A DNA stretch of 5,794 nucleotides from Pirellulaceae bacterium (GTDB taxonomy: Bacteria > Planctomycetota > Planctomycetia > Pirellulales > Pirellulaceae). The position numbers were made by a program, and so were the translations under genes. The stretch covers positions 1 through 5,794 of the forward strand of contig JASLRF010000165.1 in the NCBI GenBank assembly GCA_030744095.1, given 5' to 3'. Under the pieces are notes generated by a model. The model searched no databases and had not been told where the DNA came from. It saw only the letters and a list, made by a program, of their open reading frames with translations. Below are positions 1 to 5,722 of this stretch, one piece after another (positions within the stretch are counted from its first letter, which is position 1; each line of letters opens with the position of its first letter).

Positions 1-364
1 CGGAGAAACTGGCAACCATCAAAAATGCGGTGACCAACTTCACTATCAAAGTGGGGCGAAACAAGAAGTACACGTCGGCCAATTCCGCTACGGCCAGCCA
101 CACCATCGCCATCACAGCACTGCCCATAATCAATCGAAGCAATCGGTGGTGTGGCCAATACACGGCAAGTGCAAACAGCAAGGTCAGTTCGCCATGCAGT
201 ATGGCGAGCACTCTGAATACATCCGAAACCCTGATGGGCATTCGCTGCACCATGTACAGATCGAACGCCAAAAACGATGCACCCAACACCACCAACAGGA
301 CCGCGCGGATCATTTCGGATTTGCTCATATGATCATCATGAATCGCGGCGTTACCGGCGTCCAT
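1..364 (-). CDS. Partial multi-pass membrane protein, C-terminus beyond left edge
   Basis: On the minus strand an open frame runs from an ATG at 364 to the left edge without a stop, giving 121 visible codons. An in-frame ATG at 328 (MSKSEMIRAVLL...) is an equally plausible start. Neither has a convincing Shine-Dalgarno sequence, and an in-frame TAA lies just upstream at about 380. Counting from the ATG at 328, there are hydrophobic segments at about residues 6-27, 37-58, 63-90 and 94 onward, separated by short polar or basic loops (QRMPIR, PHHR, RPT). This is the pattern of an integral inner-membrane protein with at least three or four helices. I do not recognise the family, and no catalytic motif is visible. 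The gene is divergent from the RNase H-like gene. The opposite strand here also has open frames, but their composition is Ser/Asn/Thr-rich and not protein-like. I am confident that it is a membrane protein and have no basis for a function. Confidence 0.7.
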   Translation of the reverse strand, partial: MDAGNAAIHDDHMSKSEMIRAVLLVVLGASFLAFDLYMVQRMPIRVSDVFRVLAILHGELTLLFALAVYWPHHRLLRLIMGSAVMAMVWLAVAELADVYFLFRPTLIVKLVTAFLMVASFS

Positions 365-372
365 TGGGGTCA

Positions 373-401
373 CTGACGATTAGCCCCACTTGTGTTACCT
401 T
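373..401 (+). promoter_or_regulatory. Candidate sigma70-type promoter for the RNase H-like gene
   Basis: A -35-like CTGACG (373-378) lies 17 bp from a -10-like TACCTT (396-401). The -10 is preceded by TG one base upstream (393-394), as in extended -10 promoters. Initiation would fall near 408, about 38 bases before the ATG at 446. The hexamer matches are only partial and planctomycete promoter consensus is poorly defined, so this is a suggestion. It sits in the divergent intergenic region where a promoter is expected. Confidence 0.3.
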
Positions 402-445
402 GCCGCTTTCGGTGCGCACAGTCGTTGAGGAAAGAAGCAGTCGAA

Positions 446-1405
446 ATGGCAATCTTGATTGGGGCGGACGAAGCGGGATACGGCCCGAACTTGGGTCCGC
501 TGGTGATTTCAGCAACCACGTGGCACGTTCCCGACGAACTTGTCGATGCCGATCTGTACCAGGTCTTTGGAGCATCGGTCCATGCGTCTTCAAGCACATC
601 AGCGCCTGGTTTGCCAATTGGTGATTCGAAAACGCTCTACAAGCCTGGCGGCGGACTGGCAACGCTGGAACGGTCCGTGTTGGCGACCGCCTCGACACTG
701 GGAATCGACGTCCGCACTTGGCATGACGTCTGGCAGGCCTTCGCGCCGCAAAGCGTCGTGTGGCGCGACAAATTGCCCTGGTACACTGATTTCCGCTCCC
801 AGGCTCCAATCGACACGACACCCAGTGAGATCAAGGAATGCGGTGCACATTTTTCAATCGGCTTGGATCGGTCAGAGATCCGGTTGCTGAGCATGCGCTC
901 CGTTGCAATCTTCCCGGAGCGCTTCAATGCACTGATCGATCGATTTGACACCAAAGGGGGCGCGTTGTCGTTCGAGACTTTGAAACTCGTTCAGCAACAA
1001 CTGCAAAGCATCGACGATGGACGCATCATCGTTCATTGCGACAAACATGGCGGTCGTAATCGCTATGCCCCCGTGTTGCAAACCGTCTTTCCCAATGTAC
1101 TGCCAATGATCGTTAGCGAGGCGCGCCGGCAAAGCGTATATCGATGGGGACCGGCCACACGCCGAATCGAGATGCGTTTCACAGCCAAAGGCGAGTCGGC
1201 GCTGTGCACGGCGCTAGCATCGATGGTCTCCAAGTACCTCCGCGAATTGGCGATGCTCGGCTTCAATGCGTTTTGGTCCGAATGCGTTCCGGGCATCAGA
1301 CCGACGGCCGGCTACCCGGCCGATGCCAAACGATTCAAAAAAGAGATCGCCGCTGCGCAAGAACGACTTCAGATCGACGACCGCGTACTTTGGCGCAATC
1401 GGTGA
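446..1405 (+). CDS. Divergent RNase HII/HIII-like protein (DEDE-type)
   Basis: The predicted protein of 319 aa resembles the type 2 RNase H superfamily, which cleaves RNA in RNA:DNA hybrids using two metal ions. The N-terminal signature is IGADEAGYGPNLGP, with putative catalytic D8 and E9. A DSK motif at 60-62 matches the conserved DSK of RNase HII. D199 in the strand VHCDKHGGRN fits the third acidic residue. The helix after KGES (248-251), reading ALASMVSKYLRE, matches the family's AASI-AK-RD segment and supplies E267 as the fourth. GYPADAKRF (289-297) resembles the C-terminal GY-T--H motif. The acidic set is therefore DEDE, as in RNase HIII, while the DEAG and DSK motifs look like HII. The loop is GYG, not GRG (HII) or GTG (HIII). 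The protein is about 100 residues longer than typical RNase HII, mostly from extra sequence between residues 62 and 199. The frame is open upstream to a GTG at 392, but homology begins at the ATG at 446. A GAGGA at 427-431 is a rather distant ribosome binding site. Activity is inferred. Confidence 0.75.
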   Translation: MAILIGADEAGYGPNLGPLVISATTWHVPDELVDADLYQVFGASVHASSSTSAPGLPIGDSKTLYKPGGGLATLERSVLATASTLGIDVRTWHDVWQAFAPQSVVWRDKLPWYTDFRSQAPIDTTPSEIKECGAHFSIGLDRSEIRLLSMRSVAIFPERFNALIDRFDTKGGALSFETLKLVQQQLQSIDDGRIIVHCDKHGGRNRYAPVLQTVFPNVLPMIVSEARRQSVYRWGPATRRIEMRFTAKGESALCTALASMVSKYLRELAMLGFNAFWSECVPGIRPTAGYPADAKRFKKEIAAAQERLQIDDRVLWRNR

Positions 1406-1417
1406 CAGTCCTGAGAG

Positions 1418-1447
1418 TTCGCGTAGGCCGCGGTTTGGGATTATCAT
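1418..1447 (+). promoter_or_regulatory. Candidate promoter for the BNR propeller gene
   Basis: In the 90-bp gap after the RNase H-like gene, TATCAT (1442-1447) matches the -10 consensus at five of six positions. It is preceded at 18 bp by a weak -35-like TTCGCG (1418-1423, three of six). Transcription would begin near 1454, about 40 bases before the start codon. No terminator-like hairpin separates the two genes, so read-through from upstream is also possible. Confidence 0.3.
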
Positions 1448-1480
1448 GGAGGCCGCTTTCGAGAGCTAACTCCAGATTCC

Positions 1481-1487
1481 GGGAGAG
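1481..1487 (+). promoter_or_regulatory. Ribosome binding site of the BNR propeller gene
   Basis: GGGAGAG lies eight bases before the ATG at 1496, a normal Shine-Dalgarno spacing. It supports initiation at 1496 or at the immediately following ATG at 1499, which would differ by one methionine only. Confidence 0.6.
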
Positions 1488-1495
1488 TCCATCAA

Positions 1496-4400
1496 ATGAT
1501 GAAGCAGACCACTCACTGTTTCCTGGTCGTCCTCTTTGCAACGCAGCTGTTTGGACAACAAACAAATGCGCAAGGCCAAGCAACACAGGCCACCCCACAA
1601 TCAGAACAAGGCGCCAAAGAAACACCCAAGAAGAAAGCAACAGAGACGATCGAGCAAGACTCGAAGAAGGAGAAGGAGAAGGAGAAAGCTCCAGCGACCG
1701 AAGCCAGATCAACTGACACGAGACCGGCCGATCAAGCGGAGAAGCAAGAGCTGATGAAGATCGAGCCAACCTGGGTCGACGCGCTGACTTGGCGACCCAT
1801 TGGCCCGGCGTCGATGGGCGGTCGGATTATCGATCTAGCGGTCGTCGAATCGGACCCGACTACCTACTACGTCGCCACAGCCTCCGGCGGGCTCTTCAAA
1901 ACGATCAACAACGGAACGACGTTTTCTCCGATCTTTGAAAAACAGTCGACAGTGTCGATTGGGGACGTCTGTATTTCTGCTTCGGACCCAAGCATTATTT
2001 GGGTCGGCACGGGTGAACATAATGCGCGCAATTCCGTTTCCTGGGGTGATGGCGTTTACAAATCAACGGACGCGGGGCGGACCTGGCAGAACATGGGACT
2101 TAAGAAGTCGTTTCAGATCGGGCGTATCGCCATCCACCCCACGAATCCGAATATCGTTTATGTCGGAGCACTCGGTCGACTGTGGGGACGGAACAAGCAA
2201 CGCGGTCTCTACATGACGACCAACGGCGGCCAATCGTGGAAACGGGTGCTTTACGTCGACGCCAAAACGGGCTGTGTCGATGTCGTGATGCACCCGCGCG
2301 ACGCCAACACGCTGATTGTGGCGATGTACGAACGCCAGCGTGATGGCTTTGACTCCAACGATCCGGCAAAACGTTGGGGACCCGGTAGCGGCATCTATAA
2401 GACCACCGATGGTGGTGAAAACTGGACCAAGCTGACCAAAGGGCTGCCTGAAGCGGAATTGGGACGTGTCGGTCTGGCGTACTACCAGGCCAATCCGAAC
2501 ACTGTGTATGCGATTGTGGAGAGTGAAAAAATCGGCACGGGGCCAGCGGCGGCGTTCATGGGCATCTCCGGTTCCGAGTCACCTCGCGGCACGACCGCGA
2601 CGTTGCGTTCGGTCACTGCTGGTGGTCCAGCGGAAAAAGCAGGGTTGCAGGCCGGCGATCAGGTTGTCGAGGTGGATGGCGAAGAGGTGGCGTCTTATAA
2701 CGACTTGGTCGTCAAAATCCGTAGTCACAAGCCAGGCGAGAAGTCGCCGATCAAGATCAAACGAGGTGACGAAGAAGTTAGCGTTGAACTTACCTGGGGG
2801 AAGAGATCTGGTACCGCGGGAACACGGCCTTTTACCGCCTATCTTGGCGGCCAACGTGCCAATGCCAGCCAGCAGCAGGGAGAAAAGGGAGTTCACACTG
2901 GCGGCATTTTTAAGTCAATCGATGGCGGAGAAACCTGGAAGCGCATCAACAGTCTCAATCCGAGACCGTTTTACTATAGCCAGATTCATATCGACCCGAG
3001 CGACGATCGCTACCAATACGTCATGGGTGTCAGCCTGCACACGTCAGGCAACGGCGGCGTTGAATACGGCACCGGTGGTCGTAACGTTCACCCGGACCAC
3101 CACGCGATGTGGATCGATCCTCGCGATGGGCGGCACCTCATTCTTGGTTGCGACGGTGGTCTGTATATTTCGTATGATCGAGGCAAAACGTGGGACTTTA
3201 ACAATGTGATGGACATAGGCCAGTTTTACGATGTTGGGCTGGACACGCGCACTCCTTTTCGAGCCTACGGCGGAATGCAAGACAACGGCTCGTGGGGTGG
3301 TCCCACTCGTAAACGCGGGTCGCGCGGCCCAGTCAATGCCGACTGGCTTCGCATTGGCGGCGGCGATGGCTTCGTTTGCCGCGTCGATCCCGCCGATCCC
3401 GATCTGGTTTACTACGAGAGCCAGAGCGGGAATATGGGGCGATTGAATCTGCGAACTGGCGAGCGTGCCAGAATTCGCCCGACACCGCCCAAGGGCACGC
3501 GATACAGATTCAATTGGAAAACACCTTTTGCGCTGTCGCATCATAATTCCAAGATCTTCTACTGTGCTGGAAATTTCGTCTTCCGATCACTGAATCGAGG
3601 CAGCAAGCTGCAGAAGATCTCGCCGGAGATCACGCGCACCGATCGTGGTAGCGCGACGGCAATCGCCGAATCGCCGCGGGATCCCAATGTGCTCTACGTC
3701 GGCACGGACGACGGCGCATTGTGGGTTACGAAAGATGCGGGCCACGCCTGGATTGACATTACCAAAAAAGTTGGGCTGCCAAAGAGCTACCATGTAAGCA
3801 CGATTGAGGCTTCGCGATTCGAAACCGGTCGCGCCTACGTGGCGTTCGACGGGCACCGCAGCAACAACGACCGGCCGCATATCTACGTCACCGAGGACTT
3901 TGGTCAAACATGGCAGGCCATAAAGGCGAATTTGCCATCGGGTTCAACTCGGTGTCTACGCGAAGATATGTCGAACGCGAATCTACTTTTCTTGGGGACC
4001 GAGTTTGGGATTTTCGCAACCTTGGATCGAGGGCGACATTGGATGCGCATCCACAACAATTTGCCTACTGTGGCCATCCACGAAATCGCCGTGCATCCGA
4101 CGGAGAATGAAATCGTCGCAGCCACCCATGGTCGCAGCCTGTGGGTGCTCGACGTTTCGCCGCTTCGGCAGATGACCGCAGACATCGCCAAGGCAAAGGC
4201 TCACTTGTTTAAGCCAGCCGACGGTGTCTTGTGGGCCGGTGCGCTTTCATCAGCGAACTCGGGGCACCGGAATTTCTCTAGCCAAAATGCCAACTTCGGA
4301 AGCGCTTTCTACTACTATCTGTCCGCAGAGGCCAAGGAAGTCTCTTTGGAGATCCGAGATATTAAGGGTGACCTTATCAGACAACTCGGCGCGGACAAGA

Positions 4401-4825
4401 AAGTTGGCTTGCATCGTACGATGTGGGACTTGCGACGTTCTTTGCCGCGCCGGCAACCGACAAACTCTGCCGCACAGGCATTCCGTCAACTCGATACGAA
4501 CTCCGATGGCAAGCTGACGAAGGAGGACGCCGCCAAGGGCCAACGTGGACAGACCGTACTCCAACTGATCGAGCGATTGGATGCAAATAAGGATGGGCAA
4601 CTGACTCAGGAAGAGTTAAAGGCGCGTGCAGCGCCAGGCACCTCTCGGCAGCCCCGGCCTGGACCGCAGATCGCACCAGGAACCTATCTGGCCAAGCTGA
4701 TTGTGGACGGTAAAGAGCTTGTGCAAGAGGTTAAGGTCGAGCCAGATCCGGAATTTGCGTCCGCGATGTTGACGGAAGAGCTTGAAGCCTTCGAGCGAAA
4801 ACAGCGCGCTGAATATATCGAATAG
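1496..4825 (+). CDS. Secreted BNR/VPS10-like beta-propeller protein with PDZ and EF-hand insertions
   Basis: This 1109-aa protein begins with a Sec-type signal peptide (K3, hydrophobic core about 8-20, possible cleavage after A25) and a disordered Lys/Glu-rich linker (about 40-85). From about residue 98 (WRPIGPASMGGRI) it shows the repeated blades of the BNR/sortilin-like family, with Asp boxes of the form S/T-x-D/N-x-G-x-x-W near residues 189, 242, 303, 474, 559, 744, 799 and 842 and a degenerate one near 135. A PDZ domain (about 354-434, carrying GLQAGD at 383-388) interrupts the propeller between blades. After about residue 900 there is a FlgD-like Ig domain (GLHRTMWDLR, then GPQIAPGTY at 1056-1064). 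A pair of EF-hand loops starting at D1000 and D1029 is inserted in that domain. There is no lipobox, C-terminal membrane anchor or recognisable catalytic site. Likely roles are extracytoplasmic binding of protein or carbohydrate and calcium-dependent folding. The biological function is unknown. The protein ends soon after the Ig domain, without a long helical tail. Confidence 0.85.
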   Translation: MMKQTTHCFLVVLFATQLFGQQTNAQGQATQATPQSEQGAKETPKKKATETIEQDSKKEKEKEKAPATEARSTDTRPADQAEKQELMKIEPTWVDALTWRPIGPASMGGRIIDLAVVESDPTTYYVATASGGLFKTINNGTTFSPIFEKQSTVSIGDVCISASDPSIIWVGTGEHNARNSVSWGDGVYKSTDAGRTWQNMGLKKSFQIGRIAIHPTNPNIVYVGALGRLWGRNKQRGLYMTTNGGQSWKRVLYVDAKTGCVDVVMHPRDANTLIVAMYERQRDGFDSNDPAKRWGPGSGIYKTTDGGENWTKLTKGLPEAELGRVGLAYYQANPNTVYAIVESEKIGTGPAAAFMGISGSESPRGTTATLRSVTAGGPAEKAGLQAGDQVVEVDGEEVASYNDLVVKIRSHKPGEKSPIKIKRGDEEVSVELTWGKRSGTAGTRPFTAYLGGQRANASQQQGEKGVHTGGIFKSIDGGETWKRINSLNPRPFYYSQIHIDPSDDRYQYVMGVSLHTSGNGGVEYGTGGRNVHPDHHAMWIDPRDGRHLILGCDGGLYISYDRGKTWDFNNVMDIGQFYDVGLDTRTPFRAYGGMQDNGSWGGPTRKRGSRGPVNADWLRIGGGDGFVCRVDPADPDLVYYESQSGNMGRLNLRTGERARIRPTPPKGTRYRFNWKTPFALSHHNSKIFYCAGNFVFRSLNRGSKLQKISPEITRTDRGSATAIAESPRDPNVLYVGTDDGALWVTKDAGHAWIDITKKVGLPKSYHVSTIEASRFETGRAYVAFDGHRSNNDRPHIYVTEDFGQTWQAIKANLPSGSTRCLREDMSNANLLFLGTEFGIFATLDRGRHWMRIHNNLPTVAIHEIAVHPTENEIVAATHGRSLWVLDVSPLRQMTADIAKAKAHLFKPADGVLWAGALSSANSGHRNFSSQNANFGSAFYYYLSAEAKEVSLEIRDIKGDLIRQLGADKKVGLHRTMWDLRRSLPRRQPTNSAAQAFRQLDTNSDGKLTKEDAAKGQRGQTVLQLIERLDANKDGQLTQEELKARAAPGTSRQPRPGPQIAPGTYLAKLIVDGKELVQEVKVEPDPEFASAMLTEELEAFERKQRAEYIE
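1669..1686 (+). repeat. GGAGAA hexamer tandem repeat, three copies
   Basis: Three perfect copies of GGAGAA lie inside the propeller gene and encode the alternating Lys-Glu part of the linker just after the signal peptide. Gain or loss of a unit would change the linker by two residues without breaking the frame. Confidence 0.8.
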
Positions 4826-4955
4826 GCGCGCTTGCCCCTCACGAATCTGCCATCTTTTCGTACTAGGGCAACTTTCTGAAGGTCACACAATCACACTGCC
4901 TACGCTGCACCGCGGACGTCGGCCACCTTGGAAATCCATGGGGCTCGACCTAGAA

Positions 4956-4986
4956 TGTCTATCTGAGGCTGTGCCTCAGATAGACA
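4956..4986. repeat. Perfect 14-bp inverted repeat, possible transcription terminator
   Basis: TGTCTATCTGAGGC (4956-4969) and its exact reverse complement (4973-4986) flank a 3-base loop TGT. The hairpin lies 130 bases after the stop of the propeller gene and about 235 bases before sufE. It has no T-tract on either side, so it is not a classical intrinsic terminator. It could still block or process transcripts, or it could be part of a dispersed palindromic element. Confidence 0.85.
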
Positions 4987-5037
4987 CGAGCTTTCGCTCG
5001 GTTGCGGCGACCCGCTCCCCGACCAACCTGCGGTCGG
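4987..5037. repeat. Three short hairpins directly following the 14-bp hairpin
   Basis: Three further inverted repeats follow without a gap or nearly so: CGAGC/GCTCG with loop TTTC (4987-5000), GCGG/CCGC with loop CGAC (5004-5015), and CCGACC/GGTCGG with a 7-base loop (5019-5037). On the minus strand the first reads CGAGC-GAAA-GCTCG, a stem closed by a GNRA-type tetraloop. With the preceding hairpin, most of about 82 bases can pair locally. This suggests a structured RNA segment or a REP-like intergenic repeat. Confidence 0.65.
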
Positions 5038-5121
5038 CGCCCGTCGTTGAAGACTTGACTCATTTGTGAAGAAAAACCTGACAAAAGCTCTCTAGTTGGG
5101 TCGCCGCCGGCGATTCATTTT

Positions 5122-5157
5122 GAACCTGTCGCTGCCGGACTTCCTGTTCGCAGGTTC
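5122..5157. repeat. 7-bp inverted repeat in the sufE leader
   Basis: GAACCTG (5122-5128) and CAGGTTC (5151-5157) are perfect reverse complements separated by 22 bases. They lie about 65 bases before the sufE start. The repeat could be an operator half-site pair or a leader stem. It is short enough to be chance. Confidence 0.35.
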
Positions 5158-5221
5158 GCCCAACAGAGGTGGACCTGCCAGTACGCCGTTTGAGAAAGAT
5201 CCCGTGCCCCCGACGCCATCT

Positions 5222-5632
5222 ATGACTATTGACGAACTGCTCGAGGAATTTGAAGAACTGGGCGACTGGGACGACCAATGTGATTACCTGATCGACCTGG
5301 GCTTTGAACTTCCCAAGCTACCGGAAACGGCAATGACCGAGGAGAACAAGGTCCGTGGTTGTCAAAATAATGTCTGGTTGGTCGCGAACCTTTCGGACGA
5401 CGAGCCAACGACGATTGAAATCGTTGCCAACAGTGACGCCATCATTGTTAACGGGTTGATTGCAGTTCTGCTGGCGATGTATTCCCGCAAGACCGCGGAT
5501 GAGATCCTGGCCGTCGATCCACGAAACGTGTTCGGCAGACTGGGGCTGGAACGGCACCTCAGTCCACTGCGCCGCAACGGTCTGTTCAGCATGGTTCAGA
5601 GAATTCGAGATATCGCCGAGCAGGCTGCTTGA
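5222..5632 (+). CDS. sufE: Cysteine desulfuration protein SufE
   Basis: The 136-aa product matches SufE, the small cytoplasmic sulfur acceptor that takes persulfide from cysteine desulfurase SufS and passes it to the SufBCD scaffold for Fe-S cluster assembly. The active-site motif VRGCQNNVW carries C47, equivalent to C51 of E. coli SufE. Also conserved are LIDLGFELP near the N-terminus, the SDAIIVNGLIAV segment (71-82), and HLSPLRRNGL (112-121), matching HLTPSRSQGL of E. coli. Length is close to the E. coli protein (138 aa). The ATG at 5222 lacks a Shine-Dalgarno sequence. An in-frame GTG at 5204 has GAGAAAG five bases upstream and would add six residues, so it is a real alternative; a TTG at 5096 would add 42 residues unlike the family. 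The next gene encodes the partner SufS, which strengthens the call. An additional cysteine, C20, is not part of the known mechanism. Confidence 0.93.
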   Translation: MTIDELLEEFEELGDWDDQCDYLIDLGFELPKLPETAMTEENKVRGCQNNVWLVANLSDDEPTTIEIVANSDAIIVNGLIAVLLAMYSRKTADEILAVDPRNVFGRLGLERHLSPLRRNGLFSMVQRIRDIAEQAA

Positions 5633-5659
5633 TCAATCTGTAGGCCGGTAAATTAGCAG

Positions 5660-5694
5660 ACTGGCGACTCGCATGATCGCAGGAGGTCGCTGGT
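5660..5694 (+). promoter_or_regulatory. Possible stem-loop presenting AGGAGG between sufE and sufS
   Basis: Bases 5660-5668 (ACTGGCGAC) can pair with 5686-5694 (GTCGCTGGT) as nine base pairs including two G-U wobbles, leaving a 17-base loop. The loop holds two copies of TCGCA and most of a perfect AGGAGG (5681-5686), whose last G is in the stem. The AGGAGG lies 36 bases before the sufS ATG, too far to serve it directly. The structure is a paper prediction only. Confidence 0.3.
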
Positions 5695-5710
5695 TGCATC
5701 GTCGTCAGAA

Positions 5711-5716
5711 AAAAGG
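5711..5716 (+). promoter_or_regulatory. Ribosome binding site of sufS
   Basis: AAAAGG lies six bases before the ATG at 5723. It is a weak but well-placed Shine-Dalgarno sequence and supports that start. Confidence 0.45.
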
Positions 5717-5722
5717 TTCGTC

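Larger units (their letters stand above)
4826..5221. other. 396-bp intergenic region upstream of sufE
   Basis: No convincing gene was found in this gap on either strand. The first part (4826-4955) shows nothing recognisable. The middle (4956-5037) is a run of adjacent inverted repeats, listed separately. The rest (5038-5221) holds a TTGACT (5055-5060) resembling a -35 element but with no good -10 at the right distance, and one further inverted repeat (5122-5157). The sufE frame remains open upstream to a TTG at 5096. The residues it would add (an Arg-rich start, then a Pro/Gly-rich stretch) have no counterpart in E. coli SufE, so the region is more likely a leader. Confidence 0.6.

Noticed and set aside
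30..332. Plus-strand open frame of 100 codons at the left end
   Set aside because: It is antisense to the minus-strand membrane protein frame, and its Ser/Asn/Thr-rich product looks like the mirror of hydrophobic codons. The minus frame has clear transmembrane segments.
351..821. Minus-strand open frame of 156 codons opposite the RNase H-like gene
   Set aside because: Its product is Arg-rich and low in structure, typical of the antisense of a GC-rich gene, while the plus strand carries family motifs.
1446..1469. Seven-codon mini-frame (MEAAFES) before the propeller gene as a leader peptide
   Set aside because: It has no ribosome binding site, no regulatory codon run, and no attenuator-like structure following it.
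2466..3209. Plus-strand open frame of 247 codons inside the propeller gene
   Set aside because: It is an alternate-frame shadow of clear Asp-box and PDZ coding sequence, and its product is Arg/Ser-rich with no domain.
3044..3544. Minus-strand open frame of 166 codons inside the propeller gene
   Set aside because: It lies wholly opposite conserved propeller sequence and shows no motif or ribosome binding site.
4832..4871. TTGCCC/GGGCAA inverted repeat just after the propeller gene as a terminator
   Set aside because: Only six base pairs with a 28-base loop and no T-tract; likely chance.
4782..5069. Plus-strand open frame of 95 codons spanning the end of the propeller gene and the hairpin array
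   Set aside because: It starts inside the propeller gene in another frame, reads through the inverted repeats, and has no recognisable motif.
5055..5083. Promoter for sufE based on TTGACT at 5055-5060
   Set aside because: The -35-like hexamer is good, but no acceptable -10 lies 16-18 bases downstream, so a promoter was not called.
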